From Planctomycetaceae bacterium (GTDB taxonomy: Bacteria > Planctomycetota > Planctomycetia > Pirellulales > Pirellulaceae), in contig SLEY01000404.1 of assembly GCA_007124535.1 (NCBI GenBank), positions 1-10,844 on the forward strand: DNA of 10,844 nucleotides, written 5' to 3'. The translations under genes and the position numbers were made by a program. This document shows, in pieces, positions 1-6,385 of the stretch. Below the pieces are notes generated by a model that did no database searches, was not told the DNA's origin, and saw nothing but the letters and a program-made list of their open reading frames with translations. Each line of letters starts with the position of its first letter. Position 1 is the first letter of the stretch.

Positions 1-215
1 CCGACCATTACGGCTACGCGCCCCGGGAAGTCCGGCAGCTGGAAGCCTGGGTGGCGGGATACTCCGATTTGGACGCCGTCCTCTGCACCCGAAAAGATTT
101 GGTCAAACTGAACCGCTCCTCCCTGGCCGGTTGCGAGTTGCTGGCACTCACGATCGGGCTGGAAATTCGCGCCGGCCAAGAGCAGTTGGAAGCTCGTCTA
201 AGGCAATTCCTCTAG
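1..215 (+). CDS. lpxK: Tetraacyldisaccharide 4'-kinase, C-terminal end (partial)
   Basis: This is the 3' end of a gene entering from the left edge, read from base 3 and stopping with TAG at 213-215 (70 residues visible). It begins DHYGYAPREV and carries VLCTRKDLVKL about 28 residues in. Both match the C-terminal lobe of LpxK, where an F-x-DH-x-Y segment precedes a 'vlcT.KD.vKL' strand-turn. LpxK is the inner-membrane kinase that phosphorylates the 4' position of the lipid A disaccharide precursor using ATP. The Walker A region lies outside the window, so catalytic competence cannot be judged. The gene ends 67 bases before the converging DUF4058 gene. The family call rests on the short C-terminal motifs only, but their order and spacing fit well. 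It implies an LPS-type outer membrane. Confidence 0.85.
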   Translation, partial: DHYGYAPREVRQLEAWVAGYSDLDAVLCTRKDLVKLNRSSLAGCELLALTIGLEIRAGQEQLEARLRQFL

Positions 216-251
216 CCGCCGACCGCCGCTCGGCCGCCACGAATCAAGGCA

Positions 252-278
252 TGTGCTCGCCGGCGGCGAAAGAGCACG
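252..278. terminator. Possible bidirectional terminator hairpin between convergent genes
   Basis: A perfect 6-bp inverted repeat, GTGCTC at 253-258 and GAGCAC at 272-277, can gain a seventh T-G wobble pair at its base. It encloses a 13-nt loop that itself contains GCCGGC. It sits between the LpxK stop (215) and the DUF4058 stop (283), where a shared terminator is expected. No T-run follows on either strand, so an intrinsic terminator is only a possibility. Confidence 0.3.
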
Positions 279-282
279 CCCA

Positions 283-1023
283 TCAACGGGTCAGCAGGCC
301 CTTCAGGGTGGCGGGAAACGAGGTCCAGGCGGTTTGATACGTTTCTTCCAGCGGGGCGGGCACATGGCAACCGGGTCGCAGGAACAACGGAACCTCGGGA
401 AGCGGGTCGCCGACCGCTACAAACTGGACGTACGCGACACATTCCGAACCGGCGTCATAGGAAGCCAATGTCAACGATTTACTAGCCGGGAATTCGAAGT
501 CGTCCTCCTGGAACTCATCCCAGATCGCTTTGTGGATGCCTTGGGGATCCCGTTTGCCGGGTGGGAACAAGTCAATTACCAACAGATGGATCCCTTGCCG
601 GATCAAGCTGGCAGACTTCTCGACGAACCTTCGAAACTCGCCGCGGCTGGCCTTGTTTCCCGGCGAAACGATTTCGATCACCGCCACGACATCCCCGTGG
701 CGATGCCGCACCGTGATGCGGATCGCCCTGCGGGCATAGGCCACCAATTCAGCGCGTTGCGTCAGGTGTGTTGTGGGAGGCTCTGTAACGACGGACACTT
801 GGTCGGCATACGAGGGGCCCGACTCGCGGACATGTTCCGGATTGGAGGACAAACGCAACGTGAGGACGTTGGGGATCGGTCCGTGCAGGTGCTGTTCGAC
901 GAGCGCAAAATAATCCGCCGGCAATCGACCGGCATTCAGCGTGCTGCGCAAAGCAACCGTCCAACTCTGGTGAAAGTCGTGAAACAGACCGGCATCCACT
1001 CGAGTCCAATCGTGAATCGGCAT
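283..1023 (-). CDS. DUF4058 family protein
   Basis: The 246-residue protein starts at ATG 1023-1021, with GGAG (plus-strand CTCC, 1032-1035) 8 nt upstream. Its N-terminus, MPIHDWTRVDAGLFHDFHQSW, is the hallmark of the DUF4058 subgroup found in many copies in planctomycetes. Further family-like segments are ALVEQH (residues 40-45), IPNVLTL (50-56), VIEIVSPGNK (115-124), HLLVIDLFPPG (146-156) and PLFLRPG (212-218). The EIVSPGNK strand followed by a second hydrophobic strand with Asp recalls Uma2-like and restriction-endonuclease-like folds, but I cannot assign catalytic residues. There is no signal peptide or membrane segment, so it is probably cytoplasmic. The biochemical function of the family is not known to me. 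It is a single-gene unit, converging on lpxK and divergent from the DUF1080 gene. The family call is firm and the function is open. Confidence 0.85.
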   Translation of the reverse strand: MPIHDWTRVDAGLFHDFHQSWTVALRSTLNAGRLPADYFALVEQHLHGPIPNVLTLRLSSNPEHVRESGPSYADQVSVVTEPPTTHLTQRAELVAYARRAIRITVRHRHGDVVAVIEIVSPGNKASRGEFRRFVEKSASLIRQGIHLLVIDLFPPGKRDPQGIHKAIWDEFQEDDFEFPASKSLTLASYDAGSECVAYVQFVAVGDPLPEVPLFLRPGCHVPAPLEETYQTAWTSFPATLKGLLTR

Positions 1024-1315
1024 CTCCCGCTCTCCGCCTCACCACTTCATTGACCGACGGTTCTCTGCTCAAGGTTCCCACCGTTCAGTCTAACGTTTTC
1101 CGTTCTTCCGCCAATCGGGAGGTTTTCGGCCCATTCGATTTGGCATGCCTGCACGGCGATCCCCCGGGGTTGGTTCGCAGTGAGTAACATCAATTTTGGT
1201 TTGCGGCTCTAATCTTCCGCCCCGATACGCTACAATATCCAACATGAGGCGAGCGCCTTGATTCTTCTTACCCAAACATTCCTTTCGATCCTGATGGAAC
1301 CGACGAGTACCTTAG
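1024..1315. other. Divergent intergenic region (292 bases)
   Basis: This gene-free stretch separates the divergent DUF4058 and DUF1080 starts and should hold promoters for both. Short open frames here show no recognisable protein. The part from about 1190 to 1240 is AT-richer than its surroundings. TACAAT at 1231-1236 is a candidate -10 element for the plus-strand gene, but no convincing -35 lies 16-18 nt before it. The small palindrome AGGCGAGCGCCT (about 1246-1257) follows. No clear Shine-Dalgarno precedes the DUF1080 start. Confidence 0.5.
1231..1236 (+). promoter_or_regulatory. Possible -10 box for the DUF1080 gene
   Basis: TACAAT matches the sigma-70 -10 consensus at five of six positions. 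It would start transcription near 1243, giving a leader of about 73 nt. The hexamer 17 nt upstream (TCTAAT, 1208-1213) is a poor -35, so this is weak evidence based on a single box and its position. Confidence 0.25.
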
Positions 1316-1981
1316 ATGTTCCCGAGAGCGCCCTTTTCCGTGATATTTCTCGTTTTCTGGTTTTCGGTTCTCCCGTTCGGGCTGCTTCGCGGGCGGGCCG
1401 AATCCGGGGATACCGATAATTTGGAGCAAAATTGGACCCCCCTTTTCGACGGAGATTCGTTGGACGGTTGGAAGAGTGCCAACTTCGGTGGCGAGGGCGC
1501 TGTCACGGTCCGAGAGGGCCAGATCGTGATGGAACCGGGAATCATGTTGACAGGCATTACTTGGCAACGCGACTTCCCCGCCACGGACTACGAAATTCAG
1601 CTGAAGGCAAACCGCCTGGAGGGCAGGGATTTTTTCTGCGGTTTGACTTTTCCCGTGGCCGAATCGCATTGCACGTTGATCGTAGCGGGTTGGGCGGGGG
1701 CCGTCGTCGGACTGTCCTGCGTCGATGGCCGCGATGCCTCGGAAAATGAGACGACCCAATTCATGTCTTTTGAAAACGATCGCTGGTACGTGGTCCGTTT
1801 GCGGGTAACCTCGAACCGGATCACGGCCTGGATCGATGACCAGCAGGTGGTGGACCTGGAAACCACGGGTCGCCACTTGGCCCCGCGTCCCGAGGTCGAT
1901 CTCTCCAAGCCGCTGGGAATCGCGGCATGGCAGAGTCGCACGGCGTTGAAGGAAGTGCGTTACCGGCGGCTGCAACCCTGA
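1316..1981 (+). CDS. Secreted DUF1080 (3-keto-disaccharide hydrolase-like) protein
   Basis: This is a 221-residue protein. Residues 1-28 form a signal peptide, with a basic Arg4, a hydrophobic run from about 8 to 24, then a small-residue region near RGRA-ES, so the protein is probably exported. The mature part is one DUF1080 domain: WTPLFDGDSLDGWK (from residue 40) is the diagnostic opening. It is followed by the expected beta-sandwich pattern, including DYEIQLKANRLEG, an aspartate-bearing VRLRVTSNRITAWID strand and a closing LGIAAWQSRTALKEVRYRRL. DUF1080 is a concanavalin-like fold, and some members are named as 3-keto-glycoside or disaccharide hydrolases. Substrate and activity here are inferred only. 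The usual 'GN.G' loop is replaced by FFCGLTFPVAESHCTL. ATG 1316 lacks a clear Shine-Dalgarno; GTG 1340 is a shorter alternative. TadA follows after 31 nt in the same direction. Confidence 0.85.
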   Translation: MFPRAPFSVIFLVFWFSVLPFGLLRGRAESGDTDNLEQNWTPLFDGDSLDGWKSANFGGEGAVTVREGQIVMEPGIMLTGITWQRDFPATDYEIQLKANRLEGRDFFCGLTFPVAESHCTLIVAGWAGAVVGLSCVDGRDASENETTQFMSFENDRWYVVRLRVTSNRITAWIDDQQVVDLETTGRHLAPRPEVDLSKPLGIAAWQSRTALKEVRYRRLQP

Positions 1982-2012
1982 AATTCCCCTGGAGAATGGC
2001 GAGGGCTGCACG

Positions 2013-2525
2013 TTGGAAGCGGACCGAAGCGAGCCCCCCCAGCTGCTGGCGCCGGAGCTGGTGGTGGAGCACGAACCCTGGATGCGTCGGGCCTTGTTGG
2101 AAGCCGAGCAAGCATGGCGCGAGGATGAAGTGCCGGTGGGCGCCGTCGTGGTGTACCAGCAGCGAATCATCGCTGCCTCCCACAATCAGAGGGAGTCAAT
2201 GAATAATCCCACGGCTCATGCAGAGATCCTGGCGATTGCCCGGGCCGCTTCGGCGCGCGGCGACTGGCGCCTGGACGATTGCACCCTGTACGTCACGCTG
2301 GAGCCGTGTGCCATGTGTGCTGGCGCGATCCTACAGGCTCGTATACCCCAAGTGGTGTACGGTGCCATCGATCCCAAGGCGGGTGCTGTCGATTCCCTGT
2401 TCCAGTTGCTGAACGATTCGCGGCTGAATCATCGCGCGGAGGTCATTGGCGGAGTGCTCGCTGGACCGTGTGGGCAAATCCTGACCCGCTTTTTTCAGGG
2501 GAAACGCCGGTTGGGAAAGAAGTAA
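2013..2525 (+). CDS. tadA: tRNA-specific adenosine deaminase TadA
   Basis: TadA deaminates the wobble adenosine 34 of tRNA to inosine in the cytoplasm and is usually essential. The 170-residue reading has the full zinc deaminase signature: H69-A-E71 (HAEILAI), with Glu71 as proton shuttle, and EPC99-AMC102 for the remaining zinc ligands. DEVPVGAVVV, NPTAHAE, TLYVTLEPCAMCAGAI and the LNHRAEVIGGVLA stretch match TadA rather than cytidine or guanine deaminases. The start is uncertain. TTG 2013 has GAGG (2001-2004) 8 nt upstream. GTG 2064 has GGAG (2053-2056) 7 nt upstream and would give MEHEPWMRRALLEAEQAW, close in length to E. coli TadA. ATG 2082 is too short, as it trims the first helix. It lies 31 nt after the DUF1080 gene and may share its transcript. 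Confidence 0.95.
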   Translation: MEADRSEPPQLLAPELVVEHEPWMRRALLEAEQAWREDEVPVGAVVVYQQRIIAASHNQRESMNNPTAHAEILAIARAASARGDWRLDDCTLYVTLEPCAMCAGAILQARIPQVVYGAIDPKAGAVDSLFQLLNDSRLNHRAEVIGGVLAGPCGQILTRFFQGKRRLGKK

Positions 2526-2627
2526 GGGTGTGGTAAGATTCAACGGTTGAGAATTGGTTGCTCATCCGCGAAATTTACAAATCGGTCTCGTCCTCGGGGC
2601 CAGGGAATGTTCGGAAGGAGCGATGCG
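2526..2627 (+). promoter_or_regulatory. Leader of the 726-residue protein gene with strong Shine-Dalgarno
   Basis: In this 102-nt gap after tadA, AAGGAG at 2615-2620 lies 7 nt before ATG 2628. It decides the start over the in-frame TTG 2547 and ATG 2607, and it places a signal peptide exactly at the N-terminus. TTGAGA (2547-2552) could serve as a -35, but only poor A/T hexamers lie 17-18 nt downstream, so the promoter of the following operon is not located with confidence. Confidence 0.6.
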
Positions 2628-4808
2628 ATGTGGCGTTTGTCCTCATTACTTCTGGTCGGCTCATGGTTGCTGGCTTTCGGGTTCTCATCGGCGAGTGCGA
2701 TGCACGAGTCGGCGGCTCGAACCCGGGTAGAAGAAGCTTTGGAGCGCCTGGACAGCTGGCTGGGTGACGGCGAGCGGGCGGTGGGGTGGCGACGCTACCT
2801 GCGGACGGCGGACTTGCGGCAGCAACTGGAAAGCGACTTGCCGCCCGATCGAGCTGTTTTACAGGAGATTCTCCAGCGTTACGAGAGCGGCGAATCCGGT
2901 TTGGATCGTCACCGTTTTGTCGCCGTGCGGCAGGCCTTGGAGAATTGGCTGGCCGAACTGCCTCCGTTATCGCTCGGCGAGCTTCCCGGCGCGGCGCGCC
3001 GCGCGAAGCAGCATTTTTCGCCTCTGACCGACGACGACGTGCAGCGGGCGTACCAACGCTTGCAACAGGCGGCGACCGACGTCGAGCGTCTGGTTCGCCG
3101 TTGGAGTGCGGAAGACCGCGAGCGGTTGTATCAGGCGGTGGATTGGGAGGTTTTCCAGGAGCAATTGGAAAAAGAGCCGCCCGATCTGCGGACGCTGCTG
3201 TCCGTCAGCCGGAACTTCTACCAAGACACGCCGGGGCTGGAACTGCCGGAATGGGGCAGGTTGCGCAAGTCGCTGGCGCGGTATCTGGACACCCGACGTT
3301 TTGCCGAGAATCCGCGGGCGGAGGAATTCTACCAGCGATACCTGGATGAAATCGCCCAGCGTCTGGAAACCTATGCTGCGAGCCCGAATGTGGAAGATCA
3401 CGTGATTATCGGCCAGTTGGTGGGTTGGATGGAACGTTATCAGCAGGTCGAGGATCTGGTGGCGGCCATTCGCTACCACCACTCTCATCCGAATTTTCAC
3501 TTGGCCATTTCGGGGCCGCTCCTCCAGGCGGGCATCGCCACCGAATTGGATGAACAGATGACGGTGTGGGAGGAGATTCTGGGTACCACGATTCGGGCCA
3601 ATTCGCACCTTCAAGGGGAGGTTACTTTGGATTTGGTACCGGATGACGAGCGAGCCGTGTTGGACTTGATTCTGGCGGGCACGGTCAATTCGGACAATAC
3701 GGGCTACAACGGCCCGGTTCGGATCTTCAGCGACGGAACCACTCGAGTCGGTGGCAGGAAACGGATTGCGATCGATGCGGAGGGGATTGACAGTTCGCCG
3801 GCGGTGGTTTCAGCGCGAACGCGCACGCGGATTCGTTGGATTTCGGCGCGGACGCCCGTAGTCGAATCGATTGCTTGGAATCGCGCGCGGCGGACCCAGC
3901 CGCAATATGAAGCCATCGCGTCGGGCCGTAGCGGCCGGCGCGTGGCCAGCCGAATGGACGCCCGGATTGAGGAGTTATTGGCCACACCGCAGGCGCGTTT
4001 CGAGGAAGATTTTCGCAAGCCATTACTGCGGCGGGATGCTTTTCCGCGCGAGTTGGCTTTCCGCACCAGCGAAGACCAGTTGTTCGTACGCCTGCTCCAG
4101 GCGGCGGACAGTCAATTGGGAGCCCCTGGAGCACCGCCGAACGCTGCGGAGGGGTACGATCTGAGCCTGGGGGTGCATCAGTCGCTGGTTGGCAATCTCT
4201 CGCAAGCCCTGCTGGGTGGCGTGAGTTTATCGGACCAACAGCTGCAGGAGTTTCTGGCCCAGTTGTTGGGCGAGGTGCCGGAGGCGTTTCGGATCGCCGA
4301 AGAGGACGAACCGTGGGGTATTACATTTGCCGCCGAGCGGCCGTTCCACGTGCAGTTCCAGGATCAGGGTTTCACCGTGGCACTGCGGGCGACGCGGTTC
4401 CGGCGCGGCGACCAAACGGTGCGGGAGAACATCGAAGTGTCGGCGACCTATTCGCTGGAACGCACTGCCGACGGAGCCCACTTGGCTCGCCAGGACGAGA
4501 TTGACATCCGTTTCGTGGACCGGCCGAAGATGCGCGTGGGCGATGTTGCCGTACACACCTTCCTGCGGCAGAACTTTTCGGAACTGTTTCAGGAGCAATT
4601 CGCTACCGAAGGGCTCGAATTGCCCGGCCGCTGGCAGGACGCCGGACGGCTGATCTTGGAAACCCTCGACAGCAGCGACGGCTGGCTGGCGATCGCTTGG
4701 AACCATGTCCCGCCGGAAGCGGACGAGGACGAAGCGAACGGGGAGGACGAGGAAACGGGGCCGAGTGAGGAGCCACAGGCGGAGAGCGATGAGGACGTGG
4801 TCACTTGA
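2628..4808 (+). CDS. Large exported protein of unknown function, acidic C-terminal tail
   Basis: I do not recognise a named family, though the layout resembles large conserved hypothetical proteins of planctomycetes. From ATG 2628 it is 726 residues. Residues 1-24 (MWRLSSLLLVGSWLLAFGFSSASA) are a clear signal peptide with an A-S-A cleavage site. Residues of about 25-310 look alpha-helical and rich in charged and Leu residues. About 318-390 is a beta-rich segment (TTIRANSHLQGEVTLDLVP, then an AVLDLILAGTV strand and a GPVRIFSDGTT strand). About 390-500 is an Arg-rich helical linker with R-x-D-A-x-I-x-E. About 500-680 ends in a second beta-rich part (FHVQFQDQGFTVALRATRF and SATYSLERT). The last 30 or so residues are almost all Glu/Asp/Ser/Pro. 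There is no lipobox, no later membrane helix and no cysteine that I can see in the mature part. It is probably periplasmic or a surface-associated scaffold. The last 20 nt overlap the next gene, suggesting co-translation. Confidence 0.85.
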   Translation: MWRLSSLLLVGSWLLAFGFSSASAMHESAARTRVEEALERLDSWLGDGERAVGWRRYLRTADLRQQLESDLPPDRAVLQEILQRYESGESGLDRHRFVAVRQALENWLAELPPLSLGELPGAARRAKQHFSPLTDDDVQRAYQRLQQAATDVERLVRRWSAEDRERLYQAVDWEVFQEQLEKEPPDLRTLLSVSRNFYQDTPGLELPEWGRLRKSLARYLDTRRFAENPRAEEFYQRYLDEIAQRLETYAASPNVEDHVIIGQLVGWMERYQQVEDLVAAIRYHHSHPNFHLAISGPLLQAGIATELDEQMTVWEEILGTTIRANSHLQGEVTLDLVPDDERAVLDLILAGTVNSDNTGYNGPVRIFSDGTTRVGGRKRIAIDAEGIDSSPAVVSARTRTRIRWISARTPVVESIAWNRARRTQPQYEAIASGRSGRRVASRMDARIEELLATPQARFEEDFRKPLLRRDAFPRELAFRTSEDQLFVRLLQAADSQLGAPGAPPNAAEGYDLSLGVHQSLVGNLSQALLGGVSLSDQQLQEFLAQLLGEVPEAFRIAEEDEPWGITFAAERPFHVQFQDQGFTVALRATRFRRGDQTVRENIEVSATYSLERTADGAHLARQDEIDIRFVDRPKMRVGDVAVHTFLRQNFSELFQEQFATEGLELPGRWQDAGRLILETLDSSDGWLAIAWNHVPPEADEDEANGEDEETGPSEEPQAESDEDVVT

Positions 4809-5829
4809 ACTGCCGCAGCGCATGCCGGTGAAACCGCTTGCCGAGCCCCCCCTTCCGCTCCTGATCACCGGCATCGCGGGTGTCGCCGGGTATAATGCCT
4901 TTCGCTACTTTTATGCCCGGTTCCCCGGCCAGGTGATCGGCACGCGACGTAAAGACAACTGGCCGCTGGACGGCCCCGGCGTGGCGGCCTGCGATATCCA
5001 CGATCACGATGGCTTGCGCCGATTGTTCGATCGGTACCAATTCCGCGCGGTGCTGAACTGCGAAGGGACGTGCAAGTTGAAATCCTGCGAAATGGATCCC
5101 TGGCTTGCATGGCGAGTCAATGTGGTGGGAATCCAGAATCTGCTGGAAGTGTTGGATGCCGGCACGCGGCTGGTCCACCTGTCGGTCGATTTGGTCTATT
5201 CGGGGGAACGGCAGGGCGGTTATCGGGAGAGCGATCCTCCGGATCCGGTGACGATCTATGGCAAGACCATGGCGCAATCCGAACGCTGGATCTTGGCGGA
5301 TCGCCCGGGCGCCTGTGTGCTGCGGATCTCGTTGCCGATGGGACCCAGCTTCAACGGGCACGCCGGCGCGATCGACTGGATCGAATCCCGCTTTAAGAAG
5401 AACAAACCGGCCACGTTGTTTTATGACGAGTTCCGCACGCCGACCTATACGGATTGTTTGAATCGTGTGTGCCACGCCGTGTTGAGGCGTCCGATTGCCG
5501 GGTTGTACCATGCGGGCGGTCCGCGGCGTCTGAGTCTGTATCAGATTGCTCAGATCATCAATCGCGTGGGCGGGTATTCTCCCGATTTGCTGCATGGCTG
5601 CCTGCGTCACGAAGCGGGGCCGATGCCGCCGCGGGCGGGCGACGTGACGATGAACAGCCACCGGCTCCGCAAGGTGTTGGATTTCGAACCCTTCGCCCCT
5701 TGGCCACTGAATAATGACGACCTGCCCGACCATCGCGAATGGCATCGGCGGCGAGTTCGCGCGGGCTCCCCGCGTCAGATCGTCGAACGTTTGTGCCGCG
5801 TAATTCGAACCGACGGGATCCGAGCGTGA
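4789..5829 (+). CDS. Extended SDR, RmlD/MAT2B-like sugar-nucleotide-binding protein with altered active site
   Basis: The protein has 346 residues from ATG 4789 (GGAG at 4781-4784, only 4 nt away) or 335 from ATG 4822, which has no Shine-Dalgarno but starts after the upstream stop. The core from residue 25, LLITGIAGVAGYNAF, is the TGxxGxxG dinucleotide-binding loop. Then come ACDIHDHDGLRRLF, VLNCEG, a W-R-V-N-V-x-G-x-x-N helix, LSVDLVYSG, GYRESDPPDPVTIYGKTMAQSE and LRISLPMG, the order seen in RmlD (dTDP-4-dehydrorhamnose reductase) and MAT2B. RmlD uses Thr, Tyr and Lys; here they are Val133, Tyr157 and Met161 with the exact 24-residue Thr-Tyr spacing kept. NAD(P) binding is likely and standard reductase activity is doubtful. 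It shares a GTGA overlap with hpt, so the two are translationally coupled. A sugar-related role is inferred from the fold and the neighbouring glycosyltransferase. Confidence 0.85.
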   Translation: MRTWSLELPQRMPVKPLAEPPLPLLITGIAGVAGYNAFRYFYARFPGQVIGTRRKDNWPLDGPGVAACDIHDHDGLRRLFDRYQFRAVLNCEGTCKLKSCEMDPWLAWRVNVVGIQNLLEVLDAGTRLVHLSVDLVYSGERQGGYRESDPPDPVTIYGKTMAQSERWILADRPGACVLRISLPMGPSFNGHAGAIDWIESRFKKNKPATLFYDEFRTPTYTDCLNRVCHAVLRRPIAGLYHAGGPRRLSLYQIAQIINRVGGYSPDLLHGCLRHEAGPMPPRAGDVTMNSHRLRKVLDFEPFAPWPLNNDDLPDHREWHRRRVRAGSPRQIVERLCRVIRTDGIRA

Positions 5830-6377
5830 AGGTCTTGTTGAACGAACGGCAGTTGCAGCAGGGTGTGGATCGGTTGGCCGCCGAGATCTCTGCTGCGTGG
5901 GGCCCGCGTCCGATGACGATGATCGGCGTTTTGAACGGGTGTATTGTGTTCATTGCGGACCTGATCCGCCGTCTGAAAATGCCCGTTCGCATCGAACTGA
6001 TTCAGGCCAGCAGCTATCGGGGGCAGACCACCCGGGGGCCCTTGCGTTTGGCCGCGGACCGGCAACTGGAAATCCGCGGGCGGCACGTGCTGTTGGTGGA
6101 CGACATTCTGGATACGGGACATACGCTGGCAGCGCTTCAGAATCGCTTACGTGAAGCGGGCGCCGCGTCCGTGCGTACGGCCGTCCTGTTGCGCAAGGCG
6201 GGCTGTCAGGAGGTCGAGATCCACGCGGATTTCGTCGGTTTCGAACTGCCCGACCAGTTTGTCGTCGGCTACGGCTTGGATTACCGGGATCAACTCCGGA
6301 ACCTTCCCTACCTGGCCGCGATGGAGCCGGACGACTTTCCGCCAGCCGGCCAGCAGAACACCTTCTCGGGCGGATAG
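5826..6377 (+). CDS. hpt: Hypoxanthine phosphoribosyltransferase
   Basis: This cytoplasmic purine-salvage enzyme converts hypoxanthine or guanine plus PRPP to IMP or GMP. It is 183 residues from GTG 5826, the usual family length. The signature PRPP loop is VLLVDDILDTGHT (residues 88-100) with the two acidic residues D92 and D93. QASSYRGQTTRG (60-71) is the mobile flap with Ser-Tyr, LLRK124 supplies the base-contacting lysine, and FVVGYGLDYRDQLRNLPYLA (from 145) is the conserved C-terminal strand-turn. All key residues are present, so it should be active. GTG 5826 overlaps the SDR stop as GTGA. A longer reading from 5739 would only add an Arg-rich stretch overlapping the SDR gene. No strong Shine-Dalgarno is seen, consistent with translational coupling. 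The proline- and Gln-rich C-terminal tail is not part of the fold. Confidence 0.93.
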   Translation: MKVLLNERQLQQGVDRLAAEISAAWGPRPMTMIGVLNGCIVFIADLIRRLKMPVRIELIQASSYRGQTTRGPLRLAADRQLEIRGRHVLLVDDILDTGHTLAALQNRLREAGAASVRTAVLLRKAGCQEVEIHADFVGFELPDQFVVGYGLDYRDQLRNLPYLAAMEPDDFPPAGQQNTFSGG

Positions 6378-6385
6378 GACGAACG

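Noticed and set aside
253..1053. Long plus-strand open frame (266 codons) over the DUF4058 gene
   Set aside because: It is antisense to a gene with clear family motifs. Its translation resembles no protein family and follows from GC-rich codon bias.
1090..1275. 61-codon minus-strand open frame in the divergent intergenic region
   Set aside because: It has no motif and no supporting context, and it overlaps the likely promoter region.
2547..2627. Longer reading of the 726-residue protein from TTG 2547
   Set aside because: It would bury a clear signal peptide behind 27 residues and ignore the AAGGAG site 7 nt before ATG 2628.
4705..4788. Arg/Lys-rich N-terminal extension of the SDR
   Set aside because: It is the out-of-frame reading of the Glu/Asp-rich tail of the preceding gene. 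The SDR fold starts at residue 25 of the shorter form.
4801..5745. 314-codon minus-strand open frame opposite the SDR gene
   Set aside because: It is a mirror of the SDR codons. It has no recognisable domain, and its frame would overlap the real gene entirely.
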